Assembly: GCF_016107395.1 (NCBI RefSeq) | Contig: NZ_JAAIKO010000050.1 | Span: forward strand, 1-54,450 | Length of the DNA: 54,450 bases | Direction of reading: 5' to 3' | Source: Streptomyces fildesensis | GTDB taxonomy: Bacteria > Actinomycetota > Actinomycetes > Streptomycetales > Streptomycetaceae | Shown here: positions 17,212 to 25,586 of the stretch, piece after piece | How positions within the stretch are numbered: the stretch's first letter is position 1 | Layout: every line of letters begins with the position of its first letter | Translations under genes and position numbers: made by a program | Notes under the pieces: model-generated | Told to the model about the DNA's origin: nothing | What the model saw: the letters and a program-made list of their open reading frames with translations, nothing else | Database searches by the model: none

Positions 17212-17565
17212 ATGAGCAATCCTCCGAAAGACGAAGATGTCCTGGCGGCGGCGCAGAACCTCCTCAGCGAGCGCCTCGAAGTGATCAAGACTCTTACCGC
17301 TGACACGAGGGCTGAGAGGCACGCGCAAGTGGCTTTGCTCGACCTGGCCAAGGCCACGGCCCAGACGTACGCCGAAGCACTGCGTATTGGGTGGAGTCCC
17401 GAGGAACTCAAGCGATTGGGGTTCAACGAGCCCACGGTCAAGCTCCCGGGTCGGCCTCGGCGGGTCCGTGGCGGGAAGTCCTCGGGATCTGTCAGCACCG
17501 TTCCGGCCCAGCCAGAGGCAGCGGACACGATCGCTCCTGCGGCCTCCGAGGCTGCGACCGCCTAA
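17212..17565 (+). CDS. Small helical protein of unknown function
   Basis: The 117-residue product begins MSNPPKDEDVLAAAQNLLSE. It has a helical first half that includes IGWSPEELKRLGF, a small HTH-like pattern, and a basic RPRRVRGGK patch before an Ala/Thr-rich tail. ATG 17212 is chosen because TACGCT ends 6 bases before it, suggesting a leaderless message. In-frame starts upstream (17158-17176) lack a good ribosome site. Confidence 0.65.
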   Translation: MSNPPKDEDVLAAAQNLLSERLEVIKTLTADTRAERHAQVALLDLAKATAQTYAEALRIGWSPEELKRLGFNEPTVKLPGRPRRVRGGKSSGSVSTVPAQPEAADTIAPAASEAATA

Positions 17566-17624
17566 CGGGGGAACCACACGGTCCGATTGCCCCTGAAAGT
17601 CGGTGGCAGGGCGGCATCGACGTC

Positions 17625-17876
17625 CGGTCTAGGTGACCACCCGGCCCCCGGGTGCGGCTCTCGTGGAAGCGCGCCGAAACGGCGGGCAGGGCGGGGGAAG
17701 TGTCCGGGCGAGGGCACCGAACGGCCCTACCGCCCGGCACGTGGCCGGGCACCGTCCCGACGTCGTCGACCCCTTGGACACCGTACGCGGCCCGTCAGCA
17801 CGTCACGGGGCTGGCGGGGGGCAGTAGCTGCCGCGCTGTGGCCCGACCCGGCACCGCCTCCGGCCCCGTCGGCATC
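17625..17876 (+). repeat. 252-bp dispersed repeat, copy A
   Basis: This 252-base noncoding stretch matches the reverse complement of 38208-38459 over its whole length, beginning with GGTCTAGGTG. The last 100 bases are most alike (I estimate about 85 percent by eye). It fills the roughly 350-bp gap before the HNH gene. No convincing conserved frame is visible: two frames each keep only short shared peptides. Confidence 0.8.
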
Positions 17877-17922
17877 ATCGTTGCCGACGGACGCCCGCGA
17901 GGATTACCGGACTGGAGACCCG

Positions 17923-18459
17923 ATGCCAACCGTTCCCGAAGTCGTGCGGCCGCCAGCATCAAAACCACGGTATGCGGACGTCCGTGAATGGACGCGCATG
18001 CGTTCGTACATCGTCGTCACGTCGGCCTGTTGGGTTTATACCGGCGGCCTGAGCGACGACGGATACGGGCGCTTCTGGGCGGCGGCCGGACCAGCCGAAA
18101 ACCGGTCAGACGTAGTGCGGCCATCACGATGGATGTGGGCTGCACATCACGGACCGATCCCTGACCGGATTGTGTGCCGGCACCGCTGTGATCTGACGAT
18201 TTGTGTGCGGCCCGAGTGCCTCGAACTCGGAGACCAGGTGGACAATCTCATGGACGCTGCACGTCGCGACCGGATCACCAATCTCGGCCGAGTCGGCAAG
18301 GCCGACCGGCGGGGTGCCGCAGCGGCCGCCGGAGCCATTCGGACGGCCATCCTGGAGGCCGTAGGCGACGGCATGCACGATCCGGTGGAACTAGCATCGG
18401 TCGTATCCGCCGCGCGGGCGGAGGGCGATCCCTACGGCGCGCATCAAAGACTGTTTTGA
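17923..18459 (+). CDS. HNH-type endonuclease
   Basis: The 178-residue protein contains CWVYTGGLSDDGYGRFW, SRWMWAAHHGPIPDRIVCRH and CDLTICVRPECLELG. These are the zinc-binding and catalytic elements of phage/homing-type HNH_3 nucleases. ATG 17923 has GGAGA upstream and follows repeat copy A. It is the only recognisable nuclease of this type here and could be a homing or defence enzyme. Confidence 0.8.
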   Translation: MPTVPEVVRPPASKPRYADVREWTRMRSYIVVTSACWVYTGGLSDDGYGRFWAAAGPAENRSDVVRPSRWMWAAHHGPIPDRIVCRHRCDLTICVRPECLELGDQVDNLMDAARRDRITNLGRVGKADRRGAAAAAGAIRTAILEAVGDGMHDPVELASVVSAARAEGDPYGAHQRLF

Positions 18460-18460
18460 C

Positions 18461-18507
18461 CCCACCTAACGGTTCCACTTCGTGCTGGAGTGGAACCGTT
18501 AGGTGGG
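18461..18507. terminator. 19-bp perfect inverted repeat between convergent genes
   Basis: CCCACCTAACGGTTCCACT at 18461-18479 is repeated as its exact complement at 18489-18507 around a 9-base loop. It is less GC-rich than other terminators here but lies exactly between the HNH and zeta genes. Confidence 0.7.
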
Positions 18508-18571
18508 TCGGATCACGCCGCGTTCGGCCTCTCGATCCAGGCCCGCAGGGGTTGTATCGAGGATGGCAGGG

Positions 18572-19582
18572 TCATCGCTCGGCTTCTTCGTCGCGCTCAC
18601 GCTGTGGTGGTTCCTCTGGCGTCAACGCGACGGAGGTATCGGCTGAGCTGCCGCCGATGACGGGGCCTCTGCCGAAACCGAGTCCGGCGATCCGTGCCGT
18701 GTTGCGCCGGTCCACGACATCGGGGTGCAGAAGCGGTCTGGCAAGCTCGTCAATACGGTCTAGCTGGGCTCGGAACTCCTGCGGCATCTCGCGCCGTAGC
18801 TTGTCCTGGACCGTGAGGAAATCCCAGGTCTCGGCTGGCGACAGCGGATGGTTCCGAGCCTGCTCGATGGCCGCCGCAAAGCCAGGAGTGTCCCGCCACT
18901 GACCACTCTCGGTCTGGGCGTTCGCAAACCCTGGTTTGGCCTCGCCCCGCCGGTAGACGGCTTCGTAGTGGGCCAACAGCTCGGCGTCGATTGTCTCGGC
19001 CAGCACGGGGATCCCGACGAACGACGCTTCCGACTTTTCCGGAAGGGTCAGGCGGCCCTGACCGCGGTCCTTCACCTGTTCCCAGTAGCGATTGAGGATG
19101 CCTTGTTCGCTGGCAGCTCGCGATACCCCAAGCGCGACGGCCTCGACAATGAATCCTGCGGCGCGGTTGTCGCGGATCGCCTGCGCCGATGCGGCCGGAT
19201 CGTTCGCGATGTCCTGGACGAGTACGTTGATCCGGCGGTCCCGGGTGTACTCCATGGCCTGTCGCATCCATTCGCGGCCGGCTGGCCCGATGTAGCGCGT
19301 CATCAGCCGGTCGTCACGAGCCATAAGTTCGGCGTAGGCCGGGTGGTACGGCTTGTAGAGGTCGGTGTCGATGTCGGCAAACCCACCTCGGGCGTTGAGC
19401 TGGCGCGCGATCATCGCGGCCACTGCCGTCTTCCCGGCGCCGGGCTGCCCTATGAGGATGACGGCTACGGGCTGTTCTTGTGGCCGACGACCCTCTAAGA
19501 GGTCGGGCACGATGCCCGTCTCGAACGCGTGCCGGCTTTCGGCGGGAGAGAGTGTGTAGTGCTCCGCTTCGGGGTCGGTCAT
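18572..19582 (-). CDS. Zeta-type toxin kinase
   Basis: The 336-residue protein has Walker A GQPGAGKTA at 45-53 and the zeta signature DIDTDLYKPYHP (about 70-81). It continues with GPAGREWMRQAMEYTRDR and INVLVQDIAND. Zeta toxins phosphorylate UDP-N-acetylglucosamine and block wall synthesis in cells that lose the plasmid. It is the last gene of a leftward operon, and its ATG overlaps the stop of the likely antitoxin gene. The family is clear; substrate specificity is inferred. Confidence 0.88.
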   Translation of the reverse strand: MTDPEAEHYTLSPAESRHAFETGIVPDLLEGRRPQEQPVAVILIGQPGAGKTAVAAMIARQLNARGGFADIDTDLYKPYHPAYAELMARDDRLMTRYIGPAGREWMRQAMEYTRDRRINVLVQDIANDPAASAQAIRDNRAAGFIVEAVALGVSRAASEQGILNRYWEQVKDRGQGRLTLPEKSEASFVGIPVLAETIDAELLAHYEAVYRRGEAKPGFANAQTESGQWRDTPGFAAAIEQARNHPLSPAETWDFLTVQDKLRREMPQEFRAQLDRIDELARPLLHPDVVDRRNTARIAGLGFGRGPVIGGSSADTSVALTPEEPPQRERDEEAER

Positions 19583-20043
19583 ACGCGGCCGCCTCGGCGG
19601 AGGATGTGGAGTTGCTCGGCGTACTGGGCCCGCACCCGGGCAATCCCCTTGCTGTCGGTGGGGTCCAGTGCCTCACGCTCACGCTGGCTGGCCGTCCGAC
19701 GGCGCCGGTACTCGGTGAGCTTCTGCTCATCCCGCACTGTCTCCGGACGGTTCTCTTCCTCCGCGATCAGTTCGGTGTAGGCGCCCACCACGCCGAGAAT
19801 CGCCTCCACGGCGGCCTCATATGCAACTGATCGTTCCGATGACCACTGGTACGGATCCATAGATCCGCTGATCGGTTCCAGGACGTCACTCCCCCTTGTT
19901 GACCTTGCAGGTGTGGCCAACTTATCGGAGCGCGTAGGCGACTGGTTCGGCCGCCGGCTACGTGTAGTTGTGAGCTGCACTGCGACCCATCCGCCCAGGA
20001 CTGTGGCGAGTGTGAGGGCCGCGTACTTGGTGCGTCGATTCAT
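19579..20043 (-). CDS. Probable zeta antitoxin with an N-terminal membrane segment
   Basis: The frame gives 154 residues from ATG 20043. It starts with a hydrophobic helix (YAALTLATVLGGWVAVQL), followed by a linker and a helical domain with SSERSVAYEAAVEAILG. An internal ATG at 19860 would give a soluble 93-residue form that equals the helical domain alone, close to epsilon-type antitoxin size. Neither start has a strong ribosome site. Gene order and the ATGA overlap with zeta support an antitoxin role, which is not proven by motif. Confidence 0.6.
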   Translation of the reverse strand: MNRRTKYAALTLATVLGGWVAVQLTTTRSRRPNQSPTRSDKLATPARSTRGSDVLEPISGSMDPYQWSSERSVAYEAAVEAILGVVGAYTELIAEEENRPETVRDEQKLTEYRRRRTASQREREALDPTDSKGIARVRAQYAEQLHILRRGGRV

Positions 20044-20132
20044 CGTGTGACTCGCTTCCAATTGCGGTTGCATCTGGTTGAGGTCGCATCGCGGGTGGTG
20101 CAGGGACTGGCTCGATGGTGGCGCGCGGCAGG

Positions 20133-20369
20133 TCACTCCGGATCGGGTTGTGCGGCGAGTTCCACTAGGCGTGAGATCACGGCGTGACAGTCGGCCAGTG
20201 CGCGGTGGCCGCCGTTGAGTCGCTGCCACGTGTAGTTGCCCCAGAAGTCGGACCACTCGCCGGCCAGAATGGCGTAGGCCTCCATCGCGCAACGGTCCCA
20301 CTGCTGGGCGTCCATCCAGGCTGCGGCGTGCGGGTGGAGCTCGTGCTCCAGGAGTCGGCGGTCTACGGG
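20133..20369 (-). pseudogene. C-terminal remnant of a second DnaQ-type exonuclease domain
   Basis: In the frame +1 to the exonuclease, about 77 codons read DRRLLEHEL through GGHRALADCHAV to a stop at 20133. They align with the second half of the neighbouring exonuclease domain (FDRQTIARD, then DHRALGDCHAA). It contains the third exonuclease motif (H and D) but not the first two, and it has no good start of its own. It looks like what remains after deletion between tandem copies. Confidence 0.65.
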
Positions 20370-21994
20370 GTGGGGTCGGCGGGGGTGAATTGGTGGCCGT
20401 GCCCCTCGGCGATGTCGAGAAGGATGGTACGGGCCGCGTGGCAATCGCCGAGTGCCCGGTGGTCTCCGTCCAGGCGCCAATCCCTGCGGAGTCCGTGGAA
20501 GGCGGTCCGGGCCGCCATCAGGCACCCCCATCGGTCGTCGTCGGCAAGGTGCATGAGGCGCTTGCCGATCCGTGCGGTGTCGCGGGCGATGGTCTGCCGG
20601 TCGAACTGCGCGTTGTAGGCGAGCACGGTCCGCCCTCGGGTGACGTGCCGTACTTTCGGGAGTACTTTCCCCCACCCGGGGGCGGTCTCCAGCTCCTCAT
20701 CCGTGATGCCGTGGATGGCTCGGGCGCCGTCGCTGACGGGCTCTCCCGGCTTCACCAAAGTGTTCAGCAATGGGGCGCCGGTGGCGCTGTCGGTGATGGC
20801 GATCTCGCAGACCAGCCCGGCCAGTGAAGTGGTCTCGGTGTCCACAATCGCGCTGGCGCCGGGCTGGAGCATCTGCCGGGCCCAACGGGTGTGCTCGCCC
20901 CACGGGGTGCCCAGGGTGATCCGGCTCGCGTGCGGGGCGGCCTCGGTGTCGTCCTGGAGCTCCTGAGCGACGGTGGCGCGGGTCGGCCGGCCGTCGTGGT
21001 GATCCCAGTCCAGTGCCCACGTGTCGGCGGATCCGTCGTACTGAGCCCACACGGTGACCTGGTGCCGGTCGGCGAGCTCGGCGGCGAACCGGCGGACGAT
21101 GGCGGCACGGGTCTGGGATCGGTGCGCGTACTCCCGCAGCACGGACGGTTTTCCCTTGGGCACGGCGCGGACCGCGTCCCAGTCGACGTCCGGGAGCTCG
21201 CGCAGGGCGAGCACCGCGCCGGTGGTGTACATCGGCACGTCCACGGTGCGGTAGGTGCCGGTCTTAATGGTGGCGATCTCGGCCGGCTCGATCCATCCGG
21301 CGGCCACGACGTAATCCCAGTCGGTGCGCCGGATCTCCAGTGCGGCGGCGGCCTGGTCGGGTCCGATCAGCCGGCTTGCGGTGACCTGCTCGGTCAGCGC
21401 CTCGTCGGCGGCGAGCGCGTCCAGGTCGGCGTTCGCGTACCGGTCGAACCGGCCCGGTGTCAGGTGTCGGGCGGTGGCCACGTCGGTGAACTCGCGGGCC
21501 TTCCATCCGAGGTACTGGGCGGCTTCGTGACGGTCGCGGCTGGCGGCGATCCACGCCACCCGGGCGGCGACCGTGGCGGCCAGTTCCTCGGCGTGCTCGG
21601 CGGCCAGGCGCTCGGCGTCCCGCACCGAATACAGTGGCCAGCCCTTGTAGGTGTCCAGGACGGCGATCCGGTCGCGGTCGGCCATCTCGCGGACGTCAGC
21701 GGCGGTCGCCTCGACGCCGGCCGTCTGGTGCCACAACTCGGCGATGCGGTGGGCGCCCAACGCCTCGCGGGCGGCGATGGCCTCCAAGAGGTCCGGGGCC
21801 TTGGGGCGGATGGTGTCCGCGGCGGCGGCGGACCATCCCCGGGTGTGGTCGCGGGGCGGGATGACACCGAGTTCCTGACCACGGGTGAGGTGCCAGGTAG
21901 TGACGCCCAGTTCCTCGGCGAGCTCGGCCCCGGTGACCACGGTTCGGGCCTTCGGTGCGGGTCCCGTCGTGGCGGGGGCGGCGTCGGCGGTCAC
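20363..21994 (-). CDS. DnaQ-like 3'-5' exonuclease with N-terminal HTH-like region
   Basis: The 543-residue protein has DEDD exonuclease motifs in the C-terminal third: AIVDTETTSLAGLV (Exo I), LAYNAQFDRQ (Exo II) and HRALGDCHA (Exo III). The N-terminal part contains GAELAEELGVTTWHLTRG, which reads like a MerR-type helix-turn-helix, and a long helical middle. GTG 21994 overlaps the preceding stop as GTGA. It probably processes plasmid DNA or RNA ends; the N-terminal module is unusual for DnaQ-family proteins. Confidence 0.8.
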   Translation of the reverse strand: MTADAAPATTGPAPKARTVVTGAELAEELGVTTWHLTRGQELGVIPPRDHTRGWSAAAADTIRPKAPDLLEAIAAREALGAHRIAELWHQTAGVEATAADVREMADRDRIAVLDTYKGWPLYSVRDAERLAAEHAEELAATVAARVAWIAASRDRHEAAQYLGWKAREFTDVATARHLTPGRFDRYANADLDALAADEALTEQVTASRLIGPDQAAAALEIRRTDWDYVVAAGWIEPAEIATIKTGTYRTVDVPMYTTGAVLALRELPDVDWDAVRAVPKGKPSVLREYAHRSQTRAAIVRRFAAELADRHQVTVWAQYDGSADTWALDWDHHDGRPTRATVAQELQDDTEAAPHASRITLGTPWGEHTRWARQMLQPGASAIVDTETTSLAGLVCEIAITDSATGAPLLNTLVKPGEPVSDGARAIHGITDEELETAPGWGKVLPKVRHVTRGRTVLAYNAQFDRQTIARDTARIGKRLMHLADDDRWGCLMAARTAFHGLRRDWRLDGDHRALGDCHAARTILLDIAEGHGHQFTPADPTP

Positions 21995-22365
21995 CGGATG
22001 TCCAGGCCGTAGGCGCGGGCGACGACATCCATAATCTTCGGATCGACCTGCACCCGGCCGTAGGCGGCGGTGCGGTCGTCGCCGACGTCGCGGCGCGGCT
22101 GGTCCTCGCGCCGGATGATCGTCATGCCGGCGGAGAGCCGCAGCGCGTCCCAGATCGCGGCGCATTGCTGCTCGGTGCCCGTCACCCTCACCTCGGCCGG
22201 GGGCGGCCCGCTGGGGGTCGGCGCCTGGGCGGGGATCGGGACGGCGGCGGCATGAGCGGTGTCACAGAACACCATCCAGACCGGGCCGCGCTTCTCGGCG
22301 ATGCCCGCGCCGGTGGCGACCTGGGCACGGCAGCTACCGCACTGCCCGGGGTACTTGTTGGCCAT
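21991..22365 (-). CDS. Zinc-ribbon protein of unknown function
   Basis: The 124-residue protein begins MANKYPGQCGSCRAQV, giving a CxxC pair, and has one more cysteine in VFCDTAHA. A Pro-rich linker and a 60-residue acidic/basic C-terminal domain follow. It is placed between the coiled-coil protein and the exonuclease, with GTGA coupling to the latter, so it is probably a DNA-binding or adaptor partner. Confidence 0.72.
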   Translation of the reverse strand: MANKYPGQCGSCRAQVATGAGIAEKRGPVWMVFCDTAHAAAVPIPAQAPTPSGPPPAEVRVTGTEQQCAAIWDALRLSAGMTIIRREDQPRRDVGDDRTAAYGRVQVDPKIMDVVARAYGLDIR

Positions 22366-22396
22366 AGTCGTATCAACTCCTGTGCGTGGGGTCGGG

Positions 22397-23827
22397 TTAC
22401 TGCTGCTCGGCGGGTCCGCGCTGGCTGCGGATGGCACGCGCCTCGGTCTCGGCTGCCTGCGCCCGCTCCTCCGCCCGGGTGGCCCGTGCGTCGGCGTTGT
22501 CGGCCCGCTCTTCGGCCTTGGTGATGCGGGCTTCGGCCCGGTCCGCCCGGGTCTCGGTCTCCTTGGCCCGGCGCTGTTCGCTGTCCGCGCGCTGCTCGGC
22601 GAGCTGGCGTTGCCGGGTCTGCTCGGCGAGCTCTTCGCGCACGGTGACCAGTTCCGCGGCGATCTGGTCCCGCTCGGCGGCGGCCTCGGTCGCCAGGGCC
22701 CGCGCGGCGTCCTTGGCCGTGACGGCGGTGGTGGTGCTGTGTTCGGCGGCGGCCTGGGCGCGTTCGGCTTCCCGGGCCTGTGCCTCCGCGCTCTCGGCCC
22801 GCTCGACGGCGGCGGCTCGTACGGCCTCGGCGATGCGGGCGGCCTCCTCGGCGGTGTCCGCGCGGGTGACCGCGAGGCGCGCGGTCTCGACGGCGGCGGC
22901 GCGGTCGGCGGCGGCGTGTTCGGCGGCCGTGCGGGCTGCTTCCATCGCGGCAACGGCGGCGTCTTGCGCGCGCTGGGCGGCGACCTGCTGGCGTTCGGCT
23001 TCCCGCGCCTGTGCCTCGGCGGTGTCCGCGCGTTCGATGGCGCTGGTGCGCTCACGCTCGGCGTCCTCCCGGCGTGCGGTCTGGCCGGTGAGATCCCGCA
23101 ACGCCTGATCGCGCTGGGCGACGGCTGCGGCGCGGGCCGTGTCGGCGGCGGTCGCCTGCGCGGTGGCCTGCTCGCTGCGCTCCTTGGCACGGCGGGCCTC
23201 CTCGGCGAATGCCACGCGGGCGGCCTCGGCGGAGACGGCTTTCCCCTCGGCCTCGCCCTGGAGCCGGGCGGCCTCCCGCGCGTCGGACAGCGCGGTGTCC
23301 CGTGCCCTCTCGGCGTCCTCCTTGGCCACCTTGTCGCGCTGGGCTGCGGCCTGCGCGGACTGGGCCTCGGCGCGGGCCTGCTGCGCGTCCCCCCGCGCGG
23401 TCGCGGCGTCGGCGGCGGCTCGGGCGGCGGTGCTGTTGGCGGCCGCCACCTCGGAGGCGTTCGCAGCGCGGGCGGCAGCCAATCGCGCTTCCATGCCCTC
23501 GGGGCTCTTGACGCTCTGGATCTCGCGCATCAAGTCCTCGGAGACCTGCCCCAGCCGCTCCGTCAGCTCCTCCGCGCGGATCAACTGGCCGGGCAGTCCC
23601 GGACTCGTGCGCTCGCGAGCTCGGGCGGCCTTCGCGTCGTTCTGACACCGCTTGTCGCAGTACTCCGGCGGCCGTCCGGCCCCGGTCCGGCTCTTGGGGA
23701 TCCGGGCACCGCACGACGCGCACGGCTCGGGCCAGTACCCGTACGGGGCTTCCCCCTGCTGCTCGGAATCGGCGCCGGTGTCCGGCTCGTCGTCGCTCAT
23801 CTCGCCCGTGGTGGTGTTGACGCTCAT
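22397..23827 (-). CDS. Coiled-coil protein with N-terminal zinc finger
   Basis: The 476-residue protein has an N-terminal zinc motif (CASCG at about 36-40, then EYCDKRCQND about 15 residues on). About 370 residues of almost pure Ala/Glu/Arg/Gln coiled coil follow, with 7-residue periodicity and phrases such as ADTAEAQAREAERQ. It could be a DNA-tethered filament or a segregation or relaxosome scaffold. It is one of three such long coiled coils on this plasmid. No family was recognised. Confidence 0.78.
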   Translation of the reverse strand: MSVNTTTGEMSDDEPDTGADSEQQGEAPYGYWPEPCASCGARIPKSRTGAGRPPEYCDKRCQNDAKAARARERTSPGLPGQLIRAEELTERLGQVSEDLMREIQSVKSPEGMEARLAAARAANASEVAAANSTAARAAADAATARGDAQQARAEAQSAQAAAQRDKVAKEDAERARDTALSDAREAARLQGEAEGKAVSAEAARVAFAEEARRAKERSEQATAQATAADTARAAAVAQRDQALRDLTGQTARREDAERERTSAIERADTAEAQAREAERQQVAAQRAQDAAVAAMEAARTAAEHAAADRAAAVETARLAVTRADTAEEAARIAEAVRAAAVERAESAEAQAREAERAQAAAEHSTTTAVTAKDAARALATEAAAERDQIAAELVTVREELAEQTRQRQLAEQRADSEQRRAKETETRADRAEARITKAEERADNADARATRAEERAQAAETEARAIRSQRGPAEQQ

Positions 23828-24800
23828 GCGGCTGCTGCTCTCGTGTCCGAAGTGCGGGAAGTGCTGGAGGGGTCGGGACCAATTCTGTCGATCCGACAGG
23901 GTCGGCGGCGCCGTTCTCGGTGTGGGGGTCGGGCGGTTGACGGTCGGCTGCCGGGACCGGCTCGGGGTGCTGCGGGTCCGGGCCGTAGTGGGTGATGACC
24001 GCGCCCGGGTCGTCGCCGTACTCGACCGGGGCCGGGTCGTCGACCTGCCGCCACACCGCCATCACCGCGGCGTGCCGGTCGGCGGCGTCCCGGACGGTGT
24101 GCTGCTCGTCCTGGGCCAACTGCTCAGCGCCCTCTACGGCGGCCAGGACGCGGGCCTTGGTGACCTCGCTCTCGGCCGCCAGGCGATCCATCGCGGCGCG
24201 GGCGGCCACGTGCCGGCGGCGGGCCTCGCGGCCGCAGTAGAGCGGGGCGAGCCGGTCAGCCTCCTCGGCGGCCGGGACCGGCGCCTCCTTGCGCCACACC
24301 TGGTGAGCGCGGGCACCGTCCGCAGTGGCCACCACGGCACCCCATCCGGTGCCGCCCTCGTCGCGGGCCAGGAACCCCGCCTCGATCAGGGCCTCGACCC
24401 GGGCGCGGGCCACCTTGCGGCCTCGTGAAGTGAGCGAGGCCCGGGTCAGATCCAGCCGGAAGAACGTGCCGTCGTCGGCCCAGTGCAACAAGCCCGTCAT
24501 CGCCCACAACACCGCGTCGGCCTGCGCGGCACTCCACCCAAGCCGGGCCGCCTGCTCGGCGCGGCGGTCCGCGTCCAACAGCTCGCGCACCGCCTCCTCA
24601 TGCCCCGCGTAGTGCCGACGGGCCGCGAACAGCGCCGGACCGCGCTCCTCGAACCCCTCCTCGACCACAGTCCAGCCACCACCGGTACCGCAGCGCAGAC
24701 ACAGCACACCCCACCGGTCATCCCGCAAATTCAACGACCGGACCGCCACCCGCGAATCCGGCAACTCGGCGGTACCGGCGACCTGCTGATGCATCATCAT
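23824..24800 (-). CDS. First gene of the zeta operon, probably frameshifted near its 3' end
   Basis: From ATG 24800 the frame encodes about 300 convincing residues. These include a zinc-like pair LCLRCGTGG and a winged-helix-like region (WAMTGLLHWADDGTFF, then RVEALIEAGFLARDEGG). The same frame then stays open to 23052, overlapping 775 bp of the next gene on the same strand, which is implausible. A neighbouring frame ends in TGA at 23824-23826, giving the usual ATGA overlap with the next start. I infer a frameshift (sequencing or real) around 23880-23930. It is likely a DNA-binding protein controlling its own operon. Confidence 0.6.
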
Positions 24801-24814
24801 GTCTCGATCCTACC

Positions 24815-24848
24815 ATTTCTGGAATACTGTTTCTAGTATTCCAGAAAT
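24815..24848. promoter_or_regulatory. Operator palindrome over the promoter of the zeta operon
   Basis: A perfect 14-bp inverted repeat, ATTTCTGGAATACT and its complement, surrounds a 6-base centre. On the minus strand TAGGAT (24806-24811) acts as a -10 just before the ATG at 24800. The -35 position (TAGAAA) falls in the centre of the palindrome, so a bound repressor would block RNA polymerase. The first gene of the operon is the likely repressor. Confidence 0.65.
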
Positions 24849-24873
24849 TAAAATTGGCAACGGATTGCGGATT

Positions 24874-25011
24874 CTAGGTGGGGTTTCTGTCGGCTTCTCG
24901 CCGACCGGTTGCGCTGCGCGGACCGTGGTCCGCGTTCTCGGCCCCATCTCGGTGCCGGCGTTCTCGCGGCGGGCTGTGCGCCTCACGCCGTGTCAGTTTC
25001 CGCATGTGCAT
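24874..25011 (-). CDS. Very small basic protein
   Basis: This 45-residue frame starts MHMRKLTRREAHSPP and is rich in Arg. Its ATG lies within the last codons of the open frame upstream (stop at 24993), the overlap style used throughout this plasmid. The start region CATGTGCATGCGAA (plus strand) also occurs at the start of the SprT-like gene (near 29950). No ribosome site or family is recognised. Confidence 0.35.
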   Translation of the reverse strand: MHMRKLTRREAHSPPRERRHRDGAENADHGPRSATGRREADRNPT

Positions 25012-25190
25012 GCGAACTGTTGCCGGTCCTGCTGGGCCTCGGCGCCCGGGTGGAGGTCAGGCGCCGTAGTGGTCGTCCCGGTGGTGCTGGGCTTCCCGGT
25101 GCGAGTCTCACCGGCCGTCGTGCTCCGGTGCGGTTCGCGGTGGTGCGTCTGCGACTCTACCGCGTGCGCGGCCTGGAGGGCGAGAGCGTC
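24993..25190 (-). pseudogene. Open frame without a start codon, possible frameshifted gene
   Basis: Downstream of the gene ending at 25189, a frame stays open for about 65 codons. It runs from ALALQAAHAVESQTHH to FACTCGN before a TGA at 24993. It has no ATG, GTG or TTG of its own. A GTG overlapping the 25189 stop (GTGA style) is in another frame that stops after 11 codons. A single-base indel would restore a small coupled gene. Confidence 0.35.
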
Positions 25191-25542
25191 ACAGGTGGGC
25201 GTGTCGGGCGCCGGCTGCGGTAAGGACGTCCTCCGTCACCCGGTCCTCCCAGAGCTGCCACATGGTGATAGCCAAGTGGGCCGGCTCCTCGTACTGCGGG
25301 TGCCGCGCCGCAAGATGGGCCAGGGCGTGTGCGCGGCGGCGGTGGTGACCGGCGACGTCATGGGCGCTGGGCGGCTCGACGCCGTACCGCGTCGCGTCCA
25401 GGGCGCTCGTCAGGAGCTCGGCGCCCTCGTGGCTGAGTCGGGCGAGCTCGGCGTATCCGGCGGCGTCGCTGCTGGCGGCCGGGCCAGGCAGGGCCAGCAG
25501 GAATCCGCGGGCCTGCGTGTGCTCCTCGGCGCTCAGGGCCAC
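25189..25542 (-). CDS. Small helical protein downstream of rep
   Basis: The 117-residue product starts VALSAEEHTQARGFLL (GTG 25542, with AAAGG about 8 bases upstream). It is Ala- and His-rich and helical throughout, with HDVAGHHRRRAHALAHLAARH in the middle. It is encoded 44 bp after the Rep gene, probably in the same transcript. No function recognised. Confidence 0.65.
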   Translation of the reverse strand: MALSAEEHTQARGFLLALPGPAASSDAAGYAELARLSHEGAELLTSALDATRYGVEPPSAHDVAGHHRRRAHALAHLAARHPQYEEPAHLAITMWQLWEDRVTEDVLTAAGARHAHL

Positions 25543-25586
25543 GGTGCTGCCTTTCCTCGGCTGGACAGTGACGGGGCACCAGGATC

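Noticed and set aside
22259..23995. 578-codon rightward frame opposite the zinc-finger coiled coil
   Set aside because: The Gly/Leu-rich composition mirrors Ala/Glu codons on the other strand; there is no independent support.
24909..25223. Rightward frame of 104 codons in the gap after the zeta operon promoter
   Set aside because: No ribosome site, Arg/Gly-rich shadow composition, and the opposite strand shows overlap-coupled frames.
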